Origin: Haemophilus parainfluenzae
GTDB taxonomy: Bacteria; Pseudomonadota; Gammaproteobacteria; Enterobacterales; Pasteurellaceae
Reading direction: 5' to 3'
Assembly: GCF_900450995.1 (NCBI RefSeq)
Contig: NZ_UGHY01000002.1
Span: 1,090,501-1,154,500, forward strand
Length of the DNA stretch: 64,000 nucleotides
This document shows, piece by piece, positions 23,127 to 32,282 of the stretch. A program made the translations under genes and the position numbers. The first letter of the stretch is position 1. Each line of letters opens with the position of its first letter. Below the pieces are notes generated by a model, which was given only the letters and a program-made list of their open reading frames with translations, ran no database searches and was not told the DNA's origin.

Positions 23127-24641
23127 ATGACGCAGTCAAACGCAAAGCGTGAGACCTTTTCTGGTCGGAAGGCATTTATTATGGCGGCGATTGGATCCGC
23201 TGTTGGCTTAGGAAACATCTGGCGTTTCCCTTATACTACTTATGAAAATGGTGGTGGTGCATTTATTATCCCTTATCTTATTGCACTTTTAACCGCTGGT
23301 ATTCCATTGCTTTTCTTAGATTACGCAATCGGTCATCGCCATCGTGGTGGCGCACCACTGTCTTACCGTCGTTTTAACCCACATTTTGAAGTGTTTGGTT
23401 GGTGGCAAGTAATGGTGAATGTTATCATTGGTCTTTACTACGCCGTGGTATTAGGTTGGGCAGCAAGCTATACCTATTTCTCTCTTAATTCTGCGTGGGG
23501 TGATCAGCCGATTGATTTCTTCCTACACGAATTCTTAAAAATGGGTGAGATCAGCAACGGTGTGAGCTTTGAGTTTGTCGGCATGGTGACAGGCCCATTA
23601 ATTGCTGTATGGTTAGTGGCGCTAGGCGTGCTTTCTTTAGGTATTCAAAAAGGAATTTCTAAATCTTCAGATATCTTAATGCCTGTTTTAGTCGTAATGT
23701 TTGTGGCATTGGTGGTTTATTCTTTATTCTTACCTGGTGCAGAAAAAGGCTTGAACGCATTATTTACACCAGACTGGTCAAAACTATCTAACCCAAGCGT
23801 GTGGATTGCAGCTTATGGTCAAATCTTCTTCTCTCTTTCCATCTGTTTCGGGATTATGATCACGTATGCATCGTACTTGAAGAAAGATTCTGATTTAACA
23901 GGTAGTGGCTTGGTTGTCGGTTTTGCGAACTCAAGCTTTGAAGTGCTTGCCGGTATCGGTGTATTTGCGGCATTAGGTTTCATCGCAACCGCACAAGGCG
24001 TAGAGGTGAGCGAAGTGGCAAAAGGCGGTATTGGTTTAGCCTTCTTTGCATTCCCAACTATTATTAACAAAGCACCATTCGGTGAAGTATTAGGGGTACT
24101 GTTCTTTGGTTCATTAACCTTTGCGGCATTAACCTCATTTATCTCTGTTATTGAAGTAATCATTTCAGCGATTCAAGATAAACTCCGTTTACGTCGAGCA
24201 AAAGCGACCTTTGTTGTTGGTTTACCAATGATGGTAGTATCAGTCATTTTATTTGGTACTACAACCGGTTTACCAATGCTTGATGTATTCGATAAATTTG
24301 TGAACTATTTTGGTATTGTTGCAGTGGCATTTGTTTCATTAATTGTGATTGTAGCAAATGAAAAACTAGGCTTATTAGGCAACCACTTAAACCAAAGTTC
24401 TTCATTTAAAGTGGGTTTCCTATGGCGTTTATGCATTGTCATCACCACCGGTATTCTCGCCTTTATGTTATTCAGTGAAGGCGCAAAAGTATTTACAGAA
24501 GGTTATGAAGGCTATCCAAGCTGGTTTGTCAATATCTTTGGTTGGGGAATGGCAATTTCGCTAGTGGTCGTTTCATTCATTCTTTCTCGTTTAAAATGGA
24601 AAAATGAAGACAACTTCAAGCTTGAAGAAAAAGGAGAATAA
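23127..24641 (+). CDS. NSS-family sodium symporter, MetP-like (methionine/alanine uptake)
   Basis: A 504-residue neurotransmitter:sodium symporter family protein. Helix 1 carries the sodium and substrate site motif [20 protein letters not shown] and is followed by [10 protein letters not shown]. About 11-12 membrane helices are visible. The ATG at 23127 follows AAAAGGAA; an earlier frame start at 23094 adds an unlikely leader. The micro-gene 2 bases downstream encodes a MetS-like subunit, which points to the MetPS methionine/alanine importer of Corynebacterium. Substrate is inferred from that pairing only. Confidence 0.85.
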   Translation: MTQSNAKRETFSGRKAFIMAAIGSAVGLGNIWRFPYTTYENGGGAFIIPYLIALLTAGIPLLFLDYAIGHRHRGGAPLSYRRFNPHFEVFGWWQVMVNVIIGLYYAVVLGWAASYTYFSLNSAWGDQPIDFFLHEFLKMGEISNGVSFEFVGMVTGPLIAVWLVALGVLSLGIQKGISKSSDILMPVLVVMFVALVVYSLFLPGAEKGLNALFTPDWSKLSNPSVWIAAYGQIFFSLSICFGIMITYASYLKKDSDLTGSGLVVGFANSSFEVLAGIGVFAALGFIATAQGVEVSEVAKGGIGLAFFAFPTIINKAPFGEVLGVLFFGSLTFAALTSFISVIEVIISAIQDKLRLRRAKATFVVGLPMMVVSVILFGTTTGLPMLDVFDKFVNYFGIVAVAFVSLIVIVANEKLGLLGNHLNQSSSFKVGFLWRLCIVITTGILAFMLFSEGAKVFTEGYEGYPSWFVNIFGWGMAISLVVVSFILSRLKWKNEDNFKLEEKGE

Positions 24642-24643
24642 AG

Positions 24644-24742
24644 ATGACGAGTATTGCAATTACAATGATGATTGTGTCGCTTCTAGTGATTTGGGGCGGC
24701 TTGATCTTTTCCTTAATCAGACTTCCAAAAGAAGAAAAATAA
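24644..24742 (+). CDS. MetS-like small subunit of NSS transporter
   Basis: A 32-codon gene starting 2 bases after the transporter stop, with AAGGAG six bases before its ATG. The peptide begins MTSIAITMMIVSLLVIWGGL and ends LIRLPKEEK: one membrane helix with a short charged tail. This matches the methionine/alanine import small subunit family (MetS), which is needed for activity of its partner in Corynebacterium glutamicum. It is easily missed because of its size. Uptake signal and terminator follow. Confidence 0.8.
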   Translation: MTSIAITMMIVSLLVIWGGLIFSLIRLPKEEK

Positions 24743-24773
24743 GGTCAAAATTGACCGCACTTTGAAATAAGTA

Positions 24774-24798
24774 GGGCGTGCTGGGCACGCCCTTTTTT
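24774..24798. terminator. Bidirectional terminator between metS-like gene and cpdB
   Basis: GGGCGTGC (24774-24781), loop TGG, GCACGCCC (24785-24792), then six T. A reverse uptake signal core lies just before it near 24754. Confidence 0.9.
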
Positions 24799-24799
24799 G

Positions 24800-26773
24800 T
24801 TATTTCGATAAATCGATTTGATATACCGCAAATCCCACTTCATCAGTGCCGACTTTCTTCATTGGGTATTGCGCATTGTCTTGAATGAATTTCGCCGCTT
24901 GTTCGCTTGGCGAGGTTTCAAAACGCACATCTAATTTATCGTTACCTTTAATCGGTGCAAAACGCCAGTTTTTATCCGCACTTGGGTTTACATGGCCATG
25001 TTTTTCACTTTCTGCTTTGATGTAATCCGCAAGGATTTGGCGGTTTTCATCAGGAGAAGCGTAAACAATGTGTGCATCGCCAGTGCCAGGGAATTTATTA
25101 CCGTAAGCACGATAGTTATTAGTCGCAATTAAGAATTCTGCTTTTGGATCAACCGGTTTACCTTGGTAAGTTAAATTTACTACACGGTGTGAGTTCGGGT
25201 TAATCAATTTGCATTCGCCGTCATAACGTGCTGGTTGAGTAAGGTCGAATTCATAATTTACGCCGTCAATTACATCGTAGTTATAAGTACGGAAACCCTC
25301 CCAATCAAGTAAAGATTGTGGTTTGTCGCTTGTAGGATCGATTTGTTTGAACATACCTGCGCTACATTCTAACCACTCTTTCAGTTCTTCACCGGTTGCT
25401 TTCACAACAACTAAGGTATTTGGATAGAGGTATAAGTCTGCTGCGTTACGGAACGTCAATTCACCTTTGTTCACTTCTGTATAGCCTGTTGGGTCGTTTT
25501 TACGTCCACCCGCTTTAAATGGTGCGCCTGCACTTAAAATTGGTAAGCCAGCCATTGCGGCAACACTTGGTGCCACTTTTTCAACATAAGCTTTTTGTGC
25601 TTGGTTCACAATTTGAATGGTTGGGTCATCTTGTACTAACGCTAAGTAGCTGTACATATTATCGGTAGCTTTACCGATTGGTTGTGCCACGAATTCACGG
25701 GTGGCTTCATGTACAGGTTTTAAAAGTGCGGTCAATTCTGCGTCACTTTCTGTGGTCGCTTTTTTGTTTTCAGCATCGTAAATTGGGCGAAGTGCCGCTT
25801 TACCATCAGCCACTAACCATTTGCCGTTGTGTTGAGCAAGGGTTAAGTCGATTACACTGATGTTGTTTGCCCAGTAGCCTGCCATACTTTCAGGCACGCC
25901 TTTCACAGTACCTTTAGCAATATCTGCATTTGGTGATTTTGCGAACTCTTTATTCGGGAATAAACGGTGAGAGTGACCGAAAACAATCGCATCAATATGT
26001 GGTACATCAGCAAGGTAGAATGCTGAGTTTTCTGCACCTTCTTGATATGGTTCGTCAGATGGGCCAGTGTGCGCAAGTGCCACAATAATATCTGCGCCTT
26101 TTTGTTTCATTTCTGGCACATATTTTTGTGCGGTTTTCACGATATCGCGCGTTTCTACTTTGCCTTGTAAGTTCGCTTTATCCCACACCATAATTTGTGG
26201 TGGCACAAAACCGATATAACCGATGTTTAGTTTATGCGTTTTACCTTGGCTATCGACCACTTCTTTGGTTTGAATCACATAAGGCGTGAAATATGGCTCT
26301 TCAGTACCGACTTTCACTACGTTAGCATTGATGATAGGGAATTTCGCTTGTTTAATTGCATCGGCTAAATAATCTAAGCCATAGTTAAACTCATGGTTAC
26401 CTAATGTTCCTACTTCATAGTGCATTGCATTTAAGCAATCTACAGCTGGGTTTGATTTGCCTTCTTTGTAACCTTTCGCAGCTTGATAGTCAGCGATTGG
26501 GTTACCTTGGATTAAGTCACCGTTATCAACTAAAACGCTGTTTTTCACCTCTTGACGAGCTTGACGAATCAAGCTTGCTGCACGGGTAAAACCGAATTTC
26601 TCAGTAGGTGCATCTTTGTAGTAATCGAAGTCAGTTAAAAAACTGTGAATATCTGTCGTTGCCACAATACGTAAATCGACTTGCGTGTCGTTTTTTGCAA
26701 AAGCAAAGCGGCTAGCACTTAACGCTAAAATGCTGCTTGCGCCAAGTTGGATGAAATCTCTTCTGTTGATCAT
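24800..26773 (-). CDS. cpdB: 2',3'-cyclic-nucleotide 2'-phosphodiesterase / 3'-nucleotidase CpdB
   Basis: Periplasmic enzyme that opens 2',3'-cyclic nucleotides and removes 3'-phosphate, allowing use of nucleotides as nucleoside and phosphate sources. It has 657 residues. The N-terminus has a twin-arginine-type signal (NRRDFIQLG, then a hydrophobic stretch ending SRFAFA). The metallophosphatase motifs are [33 protein letters not shown] and GHSHRLFP. The C-terminal 5'-nucleotidase domain contains [15 protein letters not shown] consensus CRP site lies 93 bases upstream. Monocistronic by appearance. Confidence 0.94.
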   Translation of the reverse strand: MINRRDFIQLGASSILALSASRFAFAKNDTQVDLRIVATTDIHSFLTDFDYYKDAPTEKFGFTRAASLIRQARQEVKNSVLVDNGDLIQGNPIADYQAAKGYKEGKSNPAVDCLNAMHYEVGTLGNHEFNYGLDYLADAIKQAKFPIINANVVKVGTEEPYFTPYVIQTKEVVDSQGKTHKLNIGYIGFVPPQIMVWDKANLQGKVETRDIVKTAQKYVPEMKQKGADIIVALAHTGPSDEPYQEGAENSAFYLADVPHIDAIVFGHSHRLFPNKEFAKSPNADIAKGTVKGVPESMAGYWANNISVIDLTLAQHNGKWLVADGKAALRPIYDAENKKATTESDAELTALLKPVHEATREFVAQPIGKATDNMYSYLALVQDDPTIQIVNQAQKAYVEKVAPSVAAMAGLPILSAGAPFKAGGRKNDPTGYTEVNKGELTFRNAADLYLYPNTLVVVKATGEELKEWLECSAGMFKQIDPTSDKPQSLLDWEGFRTYNYDVIDGVNYEFDLTQPARYDGECKLINPNSHRVVNLTYQGKPVDPKAEFLIATNNYRAYGNKFPGTGDAHIVYASPDENRQILADYIKAESEKHGHVNPSADKNWRFAPIKGNDKLDVRFETSPSEQAAKFIQDNAQYPMKKVGTDEVGFAVYQIDLSK

Positions 26774-26858
26774 ATGAGCTCCTGTTGTGTAAGAATCGGC
26801 AAGATTTTAAAGCTCTTTTATATATAAAGAAAGCGCAATATAAAGTTATGAAATGAAG

Positions 26859-26874
26859 TGTGATATGCATCACA
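26859..26874. promoter_or_regulatory. CRP-binding site between cpdB and the arcB-like gene
   Basis: TGTGATATGCATCACA is a perfect TGTGA-N6-TCACA consensus. It lies between divergent genes, 93 bases before cpdB and 137 bases before the carbamoyltransferase gene. On the minus strand a TATATA element near 26822 could serve cpdB. Confidence 0.7.
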
Positions 26875-27002
26875 AAATAAGGGATTTAATTTGGTTGCAA
26901 AACTTCACGTTTGGGACAAAAATAGGGTATCCAATCCGCTAAAAATCACTTCATTCACAGTAAGGTAACCATTTATTGATGGCATCCGATAAGGAGATCG
27001 CT

Positions 27003-28006
27003 ATGGCTTTTAATCTTAAAAATAGACACCTATTGAGTCTTGTTCATCATTCAGAACGCGAAATTAATTATTTGTTAGATTTATCGCGTGATTTGAAACG
27101 AGCGAAATATGCGGGAACTGAGCAACCTAAACTGCAAGGTAAAAATATCGCATTAATTTTTGAAAAAACCTCAACTCGTACTCGTTGTGCTTTTGAAGTG
27201 GCTGCTTATGATCAAGGTGCTAGAGTGACTTACATTGATCCAAATTCATCTCAGATTGGACATAAAGAAAGCATGAAGGATACGGCTCGAGTTCTTGGAG
27301 GATGTATGATGCGATTGAATATCGGGGCTTTAAACAAAGTACTGTGCAAGAGCTTGCAGATTATGCTGGTGTCCCAGTGTTTAATGGTTTAACGGATGAG
27401 TTTCATCCTACACAAATGCTCGCGGATGTTCTCACGATGATTGAACATTGTGACAAGCCACTTCGTCAAATTAGTTATGTGTATATTGGTGATGCACGCA
27501 ATAACATGGGGAATTCTCTTTTACTGATTGGAGCAAAACTGGGGATGGATGTGCGTATTTGCGGCCCAAAAGCTTTATTACCTGAAGCAAGTTTTGTTGA
27601 GATGTGTGAAAGTTTTGCTAAAGAAAGTGGGGCACGCCTTACCGTAACTGAAGATATTGATAAAGCGGTAAAAGGTGCTGATTTTGTGCATACCGATGTT
27701 TGGGTTTCGATGGGCGAGCCATTAGATGCTTGGGGAAAACGGATTAAGTTATTGCTTCCTTATCAAGTCACACCTGAATTAATGAAACGCACTGGTAATC
27801 CAAAAGTGAAATTTATGCACTGCTTACCAGCCTTCCATAACAGTGAAACCAAAGTTGGTCGTCAAATTGCTGAAAAATATCCTGAATTAGCTAATGGTAT
27901 TGAAGTGACTGAAGACGTATTTGAATCGCCAATGAACATTGCATTTGAACAAGCGGAGAACCGTATGCATACGATTAAGGCGGTAATGGTGGCAAGTTTA
28001 GCTTAG
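27003..28006 (+). pseudogene. arcB: Ornithine carbamoyltransferase, frameshifted (probable sequence error)
   Basis: Transfers a carbamoyl group between ornithine and citrulline. The N-terminal part (27003 on) has [14 protein letters not shown], the carbamoyl phosphate site, and reads to DTARVLGG. The rest continues in another frame from [10 protein letters not shown] and includes [20 protein letters not shown] and [12 protein letters not shown]. One base is missing near 27299-27302, where GGA-GG-ATG lacks one base of an arginine codon. Restoring it gives 334 residues, the normal family length. The ATG at 27003 follows AAGGAG. arcB is chosen over argF because of similarity recalled to H. influenzae ArcB; no arcA or arcC is present here. 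Confidence 0.9.
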
Positions 28007-28111
28007 GAAAGCTCTCGTTAAATTGATAACTTTATTCATCATCTAATTTTAAGAATAATTTATTTCCGTACTTTTTGTGGTTTTATTTTATATGAAATTT
28101 AAATTTATTTT

Positions 28112-28125
28112 TTGATAATGATCAC
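28112..28125. promoter_or_regulatory. FNR-like site upstream of the speF leader
   Basis: TTGATAATGATCAC matches the FNR consensus TTGAT-N4-ATCAA at 9 of 10 positions. It lies about 20 bases before a TTGACA element (28144-28149) and 92 bases before the leader ORF. Regulation is inference. Confidence 0.4.
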
Positions 28126-28216
28126 ATTTTTTAAAAAATATTATTGACATAATCTTTGTACGCGAAGAGAATATACCTAACAAAAGTTAGTTTAGATAAA
28201 AAGAGGGACTTTTTCT

Positions 28217-28366
28217 ATGCTACTTCGTACATATATACACAGATACGTCCATACGAAAGTATTGAGACTTTTACGGTTTAATCCGATAAAAGGTCGTTCT
28301 TTGATGGCGCATATCCGTCGTACACGCCATATTATGATGCCATCGTATCGCTCTTGCTTTTCATAA
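28217..28366 (+). CDS. speFL: SpeFL-like ornithine-sensing leader peptide
   Basis: A 49-codon ORF beginning MLLRTYIHRYVHTKVLRLL, with AAGAGGGA before its ATG. Residues 32-40 read HIRRTRHIM, matching the core HIRRTTHIM of E. coli SpeFL, the leader peptide that traps ornithine in the ribosome tunnel and induces speF. The stop comes nine residues after the core (MPSYRSCFS), earlier than in E. coli. An internal ATG at residue 30 would give a 20-residue form with the same core. Position 295 bases upstream of speF fits the role. Product identity is strong; which start is used is open. Confidence 0.85.
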   Translation: MLLRTYIHRYVHTKVLRLLRFNPIKGRSLMAHIRRTRHIMMPSYRSCFS

Positions 28367-28403
28367 TCAGTATTTGCTTCTCAAAATAAACCATCCAACA
28401 CGG

Positions 28404-28510
28404 CTCTCTAAACAGAGTTGTCCTCTCTGTTTAGAGAGTCTTCGCAGATTAATTTCTGAATATTTTTGCATTACCTAGAACAGGTAAGAAGTATCTTTAG
28501 AAATTAACTT
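28404..28510 (+). promoter_or_regulatory. Structured speF leader with large stem-loops
   Basis: Right after the leader ORF, CTCTCTAAACAGAG (28404-28417) pairs perfectly with CTCTGTTTAGAGAG (28425-28438). A second, larger structure pairs AGATTAATTTCT (28446-28457) with AGAAATTAACTT (28499-28510), enclosing TTACCT/AGGTAA (28471-28476 and 28482-28487). None is followed by a T-run, which fits Rho-dependent rather than intrinsic control, as known for E. coli speF. The remaining 28511-28661 is AT-rich with no further gene seen. Confidence 0.6.
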
Positions 28511-28661
28511 GATCTTATTTAATTTAAAATAAATATATTCTTACTTTAGTTTTTATAATAAAAATCTAGAGCGGATTATTTTATTCTAAATAAATCTATT
28601 GCGTTATTAAAATTAATAATGCAGGGTAACTTTACGTCAAAAATAAATAAAGGAGTTCATT

Positions 28662-30824
28662 ATGCCAAACTTAAAAATTGCATATAGCCCAAAAGTTGAA
28701 CAATATTTCTCTACAAATAGAGAATTGGTTGAGATTGCCAAAACAGACTTTACAGATGTTGCGGCTATCGTGTTAAGTTCAGGTGATGTAGGAGAATACC
28801 TCGGTCGAATTCAAGCAACAAAATTCGGCGTTCCAGTATTCGTTGTTCAAACAGAAGAACAACAAGTGGATCCAAAATTCTATGATTCTATTTACCATAT
28901 CCAAGATTTAAACGGTTATGACATCAAACTTTATAGCCGCCAAATCGAAACTGCAGCAAAACTTTATGAAGAAAAAATGTTACCGCCATTTTTCAAAATG
29001 TTAAGTGAATATGTGGAAATGGGTAATATTGCTTTTGACTGTCCGGGACATCAAGGTGGTCAATACTACCGTAAACATCCAGCAGGTCGTTTCCTTTATG
29101 ACTTCTACGGTGAAAACATTTTCCGTTCAGATATTTGTAATGCTGACGTGAAATTAGGTGACTTGTTAATTCATGAAGGTGCAGCTTGTGATGCACAAAA
29201 ATATGCCGCTCAAGTATTTAATGCGGATAAAACTTACTTTGTATTAAACGGTACTTCATCTGCAAATAAAGTAGCATTAAACGCAGTGCTTTCTCCAGGC
29301 GATTTAGTGTTATTTGACCGTAACAACCACAAATCAAACCACCACGGTGCGTTAATTCAAGCAGGTGCAACGCCAATTTACTTGGAAACTGCACGTAACC
29401 CATTTGGTTTCATCGGTGGTATTGATAGTCACTGTTTTGAAGAAGATTACTTAAAATCATTAATCAAAGAAGTGGCACCTGAAAAATTAAACCAAAAACG
29501 TCCATTCCGTTTAGCAGTTATCCAATTAGGTACTTATGACGGTACGATTTATAACGCTCGCCAAGTTGTGGATAAAATCGGTCACCTTTGTGATTACATC
29601 TTATTCGACTCTGCATGGGTAGGTTATGAACAATTCATTCCAATGATGAAAGATTGCTCGCCATTATTGCTTGAATTAAATGAAAATGACCCTGGTATTT
29701 TAGTGACACAATCTGTTCACAAACAACAAGCTGGTTTCTCACAAGCTTCACAAATCCATAAAAAAGATAAACATATCAAAGGCCAAGATCGTTATGTAAA
29801 CCATAAACGTTTCAATAACGCCTTCATGTTACATGCTTCAACCAGTCCGTTCTATCCATTGTTTGCAACATTAGATGTGAACGCGAAAATCCAAGGTAGT
29901 GAAGCAGGTCTTCGCTTATGGCATGAATGTGTGAAAGTGGGTATCGAAGCACGTAAGTTAGTGTTGAATCATTGTGACTTAATCCGTCCATTCATCCCTA
30001 CCACAGTAAAAGGTAAAAAATGGCAAGATTATGACACAGAAGAAATCGCAACCAACCTCGAATTCTTCAAATTCCACCCAACTGATACATGGCATAAATT
30101 TGAAGGCTATGCGGATGAACAATACTTCGTTGACCCATGTAAATTCTTGCTTACCACGCCAGGTATTAGCTTAGAAACAGGCGAATATGAAAAATTTGGT
30201 GTACCAGCAACCATTCTTGCAAACTATTTACGTGAAAACGGTATTATTCCGGAAAAATGTGACTTGAACTCAATCTTATTCTTGCTCACTCCGGCAGAAA
30301 CCCTCACGAAAATGCAAACTTTAGTTGCTCAAATCGCCTTGTTTGAAAAACACATTAAACAAGACTCTTTATTAAAAGATGTCTTGCCAACTGTGTATAA
30401 AAACAATGAAGACCGTTACAAAGGTTACACCATTCGTCAATTATGCCAAGAAATGCATGATCTTTATGTCAGCCGAAATGTAAAACAACTTCAAAAAGAT
30501 TTGTTCCGCAAAGCGACATTACCAGAATATGTATTAAATCCACATGATGCAAATATTGAGTTAGTGCGTAACAAAGTTGAACTCGTTCCGTTGACTGATA
30601 TTGTTGGGCGAGTGGCCGCGGAAGGTGCGTTACCTTATCCTCCAGGTGTGTTATGTGTGGTGCCAGGAGAAAGATGGAGTCCAACTGCACAAAAATACTT
30701 CCTTGCATTAGAAGAGGGAATCAACACATTACCTGGCTTCGCACCTGAAATCCAAGGGGTCTATTTACAAAAAGATCCTGATGGACGTACTCGTGCATAT
30801 GGCTATGTTTTAACTGACTATTAA
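28662..30824 (+). CDS. speF: Inducible ornithine decarboxylase SpeF
   Basis: PLP enzyme that decarboxylates ornithine to putrescine; consumes a proton and so aids acid tolerance. It has 720 residues: an N-terminal wing domain, the large PLP domain with FDCPGHQGGQYYRKHPAG and the Schiff-base lysine Lys354 in SVHKQQAGFSQ, and the C-terminal domain containing PYPPGVLCVVPGE. It begins with an AAGGAG ribosome site. It is paired with potE downstream and with the SpeFL-like leader upstream, the classic inducible arrangement, which argues for SpeF over the biosynthetic SpeC. Confidence 0.97.
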   Translation: MPNLKIAYSPKVEQYFSTNRELVEIAKTDFTDVAAIVLSSGDVGEYLGRIQATKFGVPVFVVQTEEQQVDPKFYDSIYHIQDLNGYDIKLYSRQIETAAKLYEEKMLPPFFKMLSEYVEMGNIAFDCPGHQGGQYYRKHPAGRFLYDFYGENIFRSDICNADVKLGDLLIHEGAACDAQKYAAQVFNADKTYFVLNGTSSANKVALNAVLSPGDLVLFDRNNHKSNHHGALIQAGATPIYLETARNPFGFIGGIDSHCFEEDYLKSLIKEVAPEKLNQKRPFRLAVIQLGTYDGTIYNARQVVDKIGHLCDYILFDSAWVGYEQFIPMMKDCSPLLLELNENDPGILVTQSVHKQQAGFSQASQIHKKDKHIKGQDRYVNHKRFNNAFMLHASTSPFYPLFATLDVNAKIQGSEAGLRLWHECVKVGIEARKLVLNHCDLIRPFIPTTVKGKKWQDYDTEEIATNLEFFKFHPTDTWHKFEGYADEQYFVDPCKFLLTTPGISLETGEYEKFGVPATILANYLRENGIIPEKCDLNSILFLLTPAETLTKMQTLVAQIALFEKHIKQDSLLKDVLPTVYKNNEDRYKGYTIRQLCQEMHDLYVSRNVKQLQKDLFRKATLPEYVLNPHDANIELVRNKVELVPLTDIVGRVAAEGALPYPPGVLCVVPGERWSPTAQKYFLALEEGINTLPGFAPEIQGVYLQKDPDGRTRAYGYVLTDY

Positions 30825-30874
30825 TAAAGTGAGGTTATGAGGATTTTCCTCATCAGCCTCTCAGCACAAACAAA

Positions 30875-30912
30875 AAGTGCGGTTAAAAACATCTGATTTT
30901 TTGACCGCACTT
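30875..30912 (+). terminator. Uptake-signal hairpin between speF and potE
   Basis: AAGTGCGGT (30875-30883) pairs with ACCGCACTT (30904-30912) around a 20-base loop, followed at once by the potE ribosome site TAGGAG. A smaller hairpin, ATGAGGA/TCCTCAT, lies at 30837-30853. With no T-run after the right arm, it may act as an attenuator, an RNA end protector, or only as an uptake signal pair. Confidence 0.5.
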
Positions 30913-30927
30913 GTAGGAGTATAAATT

Positions 30928-32247
30928 ATGAGTGCTAAAAGTAATAAAATTGGTGTAGTACAACTCACCATTCTTACCATGGTTAATATGATGGGTTCCG
31001 GTATCATTATGTTACCGACCAAATTAGCCGAAATTGGGACTATTTCTATCGTTTCTTGGCTTGTAACCGCAGTTGGTTCAACAGCTTTAGCTTATGCATT
31101 CGCACAATGCGGTATGTTTAGTAGAAAATCTGGTGGTATGGGTGGCTATGCTGAATACTCTTTCGGTAAAGCAGGTAACTTCATGGCAAACTATACTTAT
31201 GGTGTGTCATTAGTTATTGCGAATACTGCGATTGCGATTTCTGCTGTAGGTTATGGTTCTGAGTTCCTCGGAGCAACCCTTTCTCCACTTTCTATTGCAT
31301 TATGGACAATCTTCACTCTTTGGCTTGCGACTATTCTTAACTTCGGTGGTGCAAGAATTACGGGTAACATCAGTTCATTCACCATTTGGGGTGTAATTAT
31401 TCCTGTGGTCGGTATTTCAATCATCGGTTGGAAATGGTTTGATGGTTCAATGTATGTAAACTCGTGGAACCCACACAATGTGCCTACCTTTGAAGCGATC
31501 GGTGTGTCTATTTCAATGACATTATGGGCGTTCTTAGGGTTAGAATCAGCTTGTGCGAATGCAGATGCTGTTGAAAACCCAGAGAAAAACGTACCAATTG
31601 CAGTACTTGGTGGTACTTTAGGGGCAGCGGTAATTTATATCGTTTCAACTAACGTGATCGCAGGTATTGTACCTAACCTTGAACTTGCTAACTCAACAGC
31701 ACCATTTGGTTTAGCTTTTGCTCATATGTTTAATGACACAATTGGTAAAGTCATCATGGGCTTAATGGTGATGTCTTGCTTTGGTTCATTACTAGGCTGG
31801 CAGTTCACTATTGCTCAAGTGTTCAAATCTTCAGCAGAAGAAGGTTATTTCCCGGCATTCTTCAAAAAAGTTACCAGTAAAGATGCACCAATCGTTGGTA
31901 TGGTAACTATTACCGCGTTACAAACTTTACTTTCTTTAATGACAATCAGCCCATCATTAAATAAACAATTCAATGTGTTAGTGGACTTAGCGGTGGTTAC
32001 AAACGTCATCCCATATTTACTCTCAATGGCTGCTCTCGCAGTGTTATTGAAAGCAGAAAATGTTGCGCCACAAAAATATAAAACAACCGTTTTTGTTGCC
32101 TTTATTGGTTCACTTTATAGTATCTATGCACTTTATGCAGCCGGTGAACAAGCGATGTTATACGGTTCAATTGTGACCTTTATTGGTTGGACATTGTATG
32201 GCTTTGTTTCTTACAAATTTGATCTTAAAAAATCACAAGCTAATTAA
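30928..32247 (+). CDS. potE: Putrescine/ornithine antiporter PotE
   Basis: Inner-membrane APC-family exchanger that exports putrescine in return for ornithine. The 439-residue protein has about 12 membrane segments and begins with the family motif LTMVNMMGSGIIMLPTKLAEIG. The conserved WAFLGLESACANADAVENP lies near residues 200-218. It follows speF by 103 bases and completes the ornithine decarboxylation cycle. The terminator after it ends the unit. Confidence 0.96.
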   Translation: MSAKSNKIGVVQLTILTMVNMMGSGIIMLPTKLAEIGTISIVSWLVTAVGSTALAYAFAQCGMFSRKSGGMGGYAEYSFGKAGNFMANYTYGVSLVIANTAIAISAVGYGSEFLGATLSPLSIALWTIFTLWLATILNFGGARITGNISSFTIWGVIIPVVGISIIGWKWFDGSMYVNSWNPHNVPTFEAIGVSISMTLWAFLGLESACANADAVENPEKNVPIAVLGGTLGAAVIYIVSTNVIAGIVPNLELANSTAPFGLAFAHMFNDTIGKVIMGLMVMSCFGSLLGWQFTIAQVFKSSAEEGYFPAFFKKVTSKDAPIVGMVTITALQTLLSLMTISPSLNKQFNVLVDLAVVTNVIPYLLSMAALAVLLKAENVAPQKYKTTVFVAFIGSLYSIYALYAAGEQAMLYGSIVTFIGWTLYGFVSYKFDLKKSQAN

Positions 32248-32252
32248 AAAAG

Positions 32253-32279
32253 AAAAGCCTACATATGTAGGCTTTTATT
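32253..32279. terminator. Terminator after potE
   Basis: AAAAGCCTACAT directly followed by ATGTAGGCTTTT (32253-32276) is a perfect 24-base palindrome that can stop transcription from both potE and the convergent res gene. Confidence 0.85.
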
Positions 32280-32282
32280 CTT

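Noticed and set aside
27302..28006. Second part of the carbamoyltransferase read as a separate 234-residue gene
   Set aside because: It starts in the middle of the enzyme fold and continues the first part after a one-base shift.
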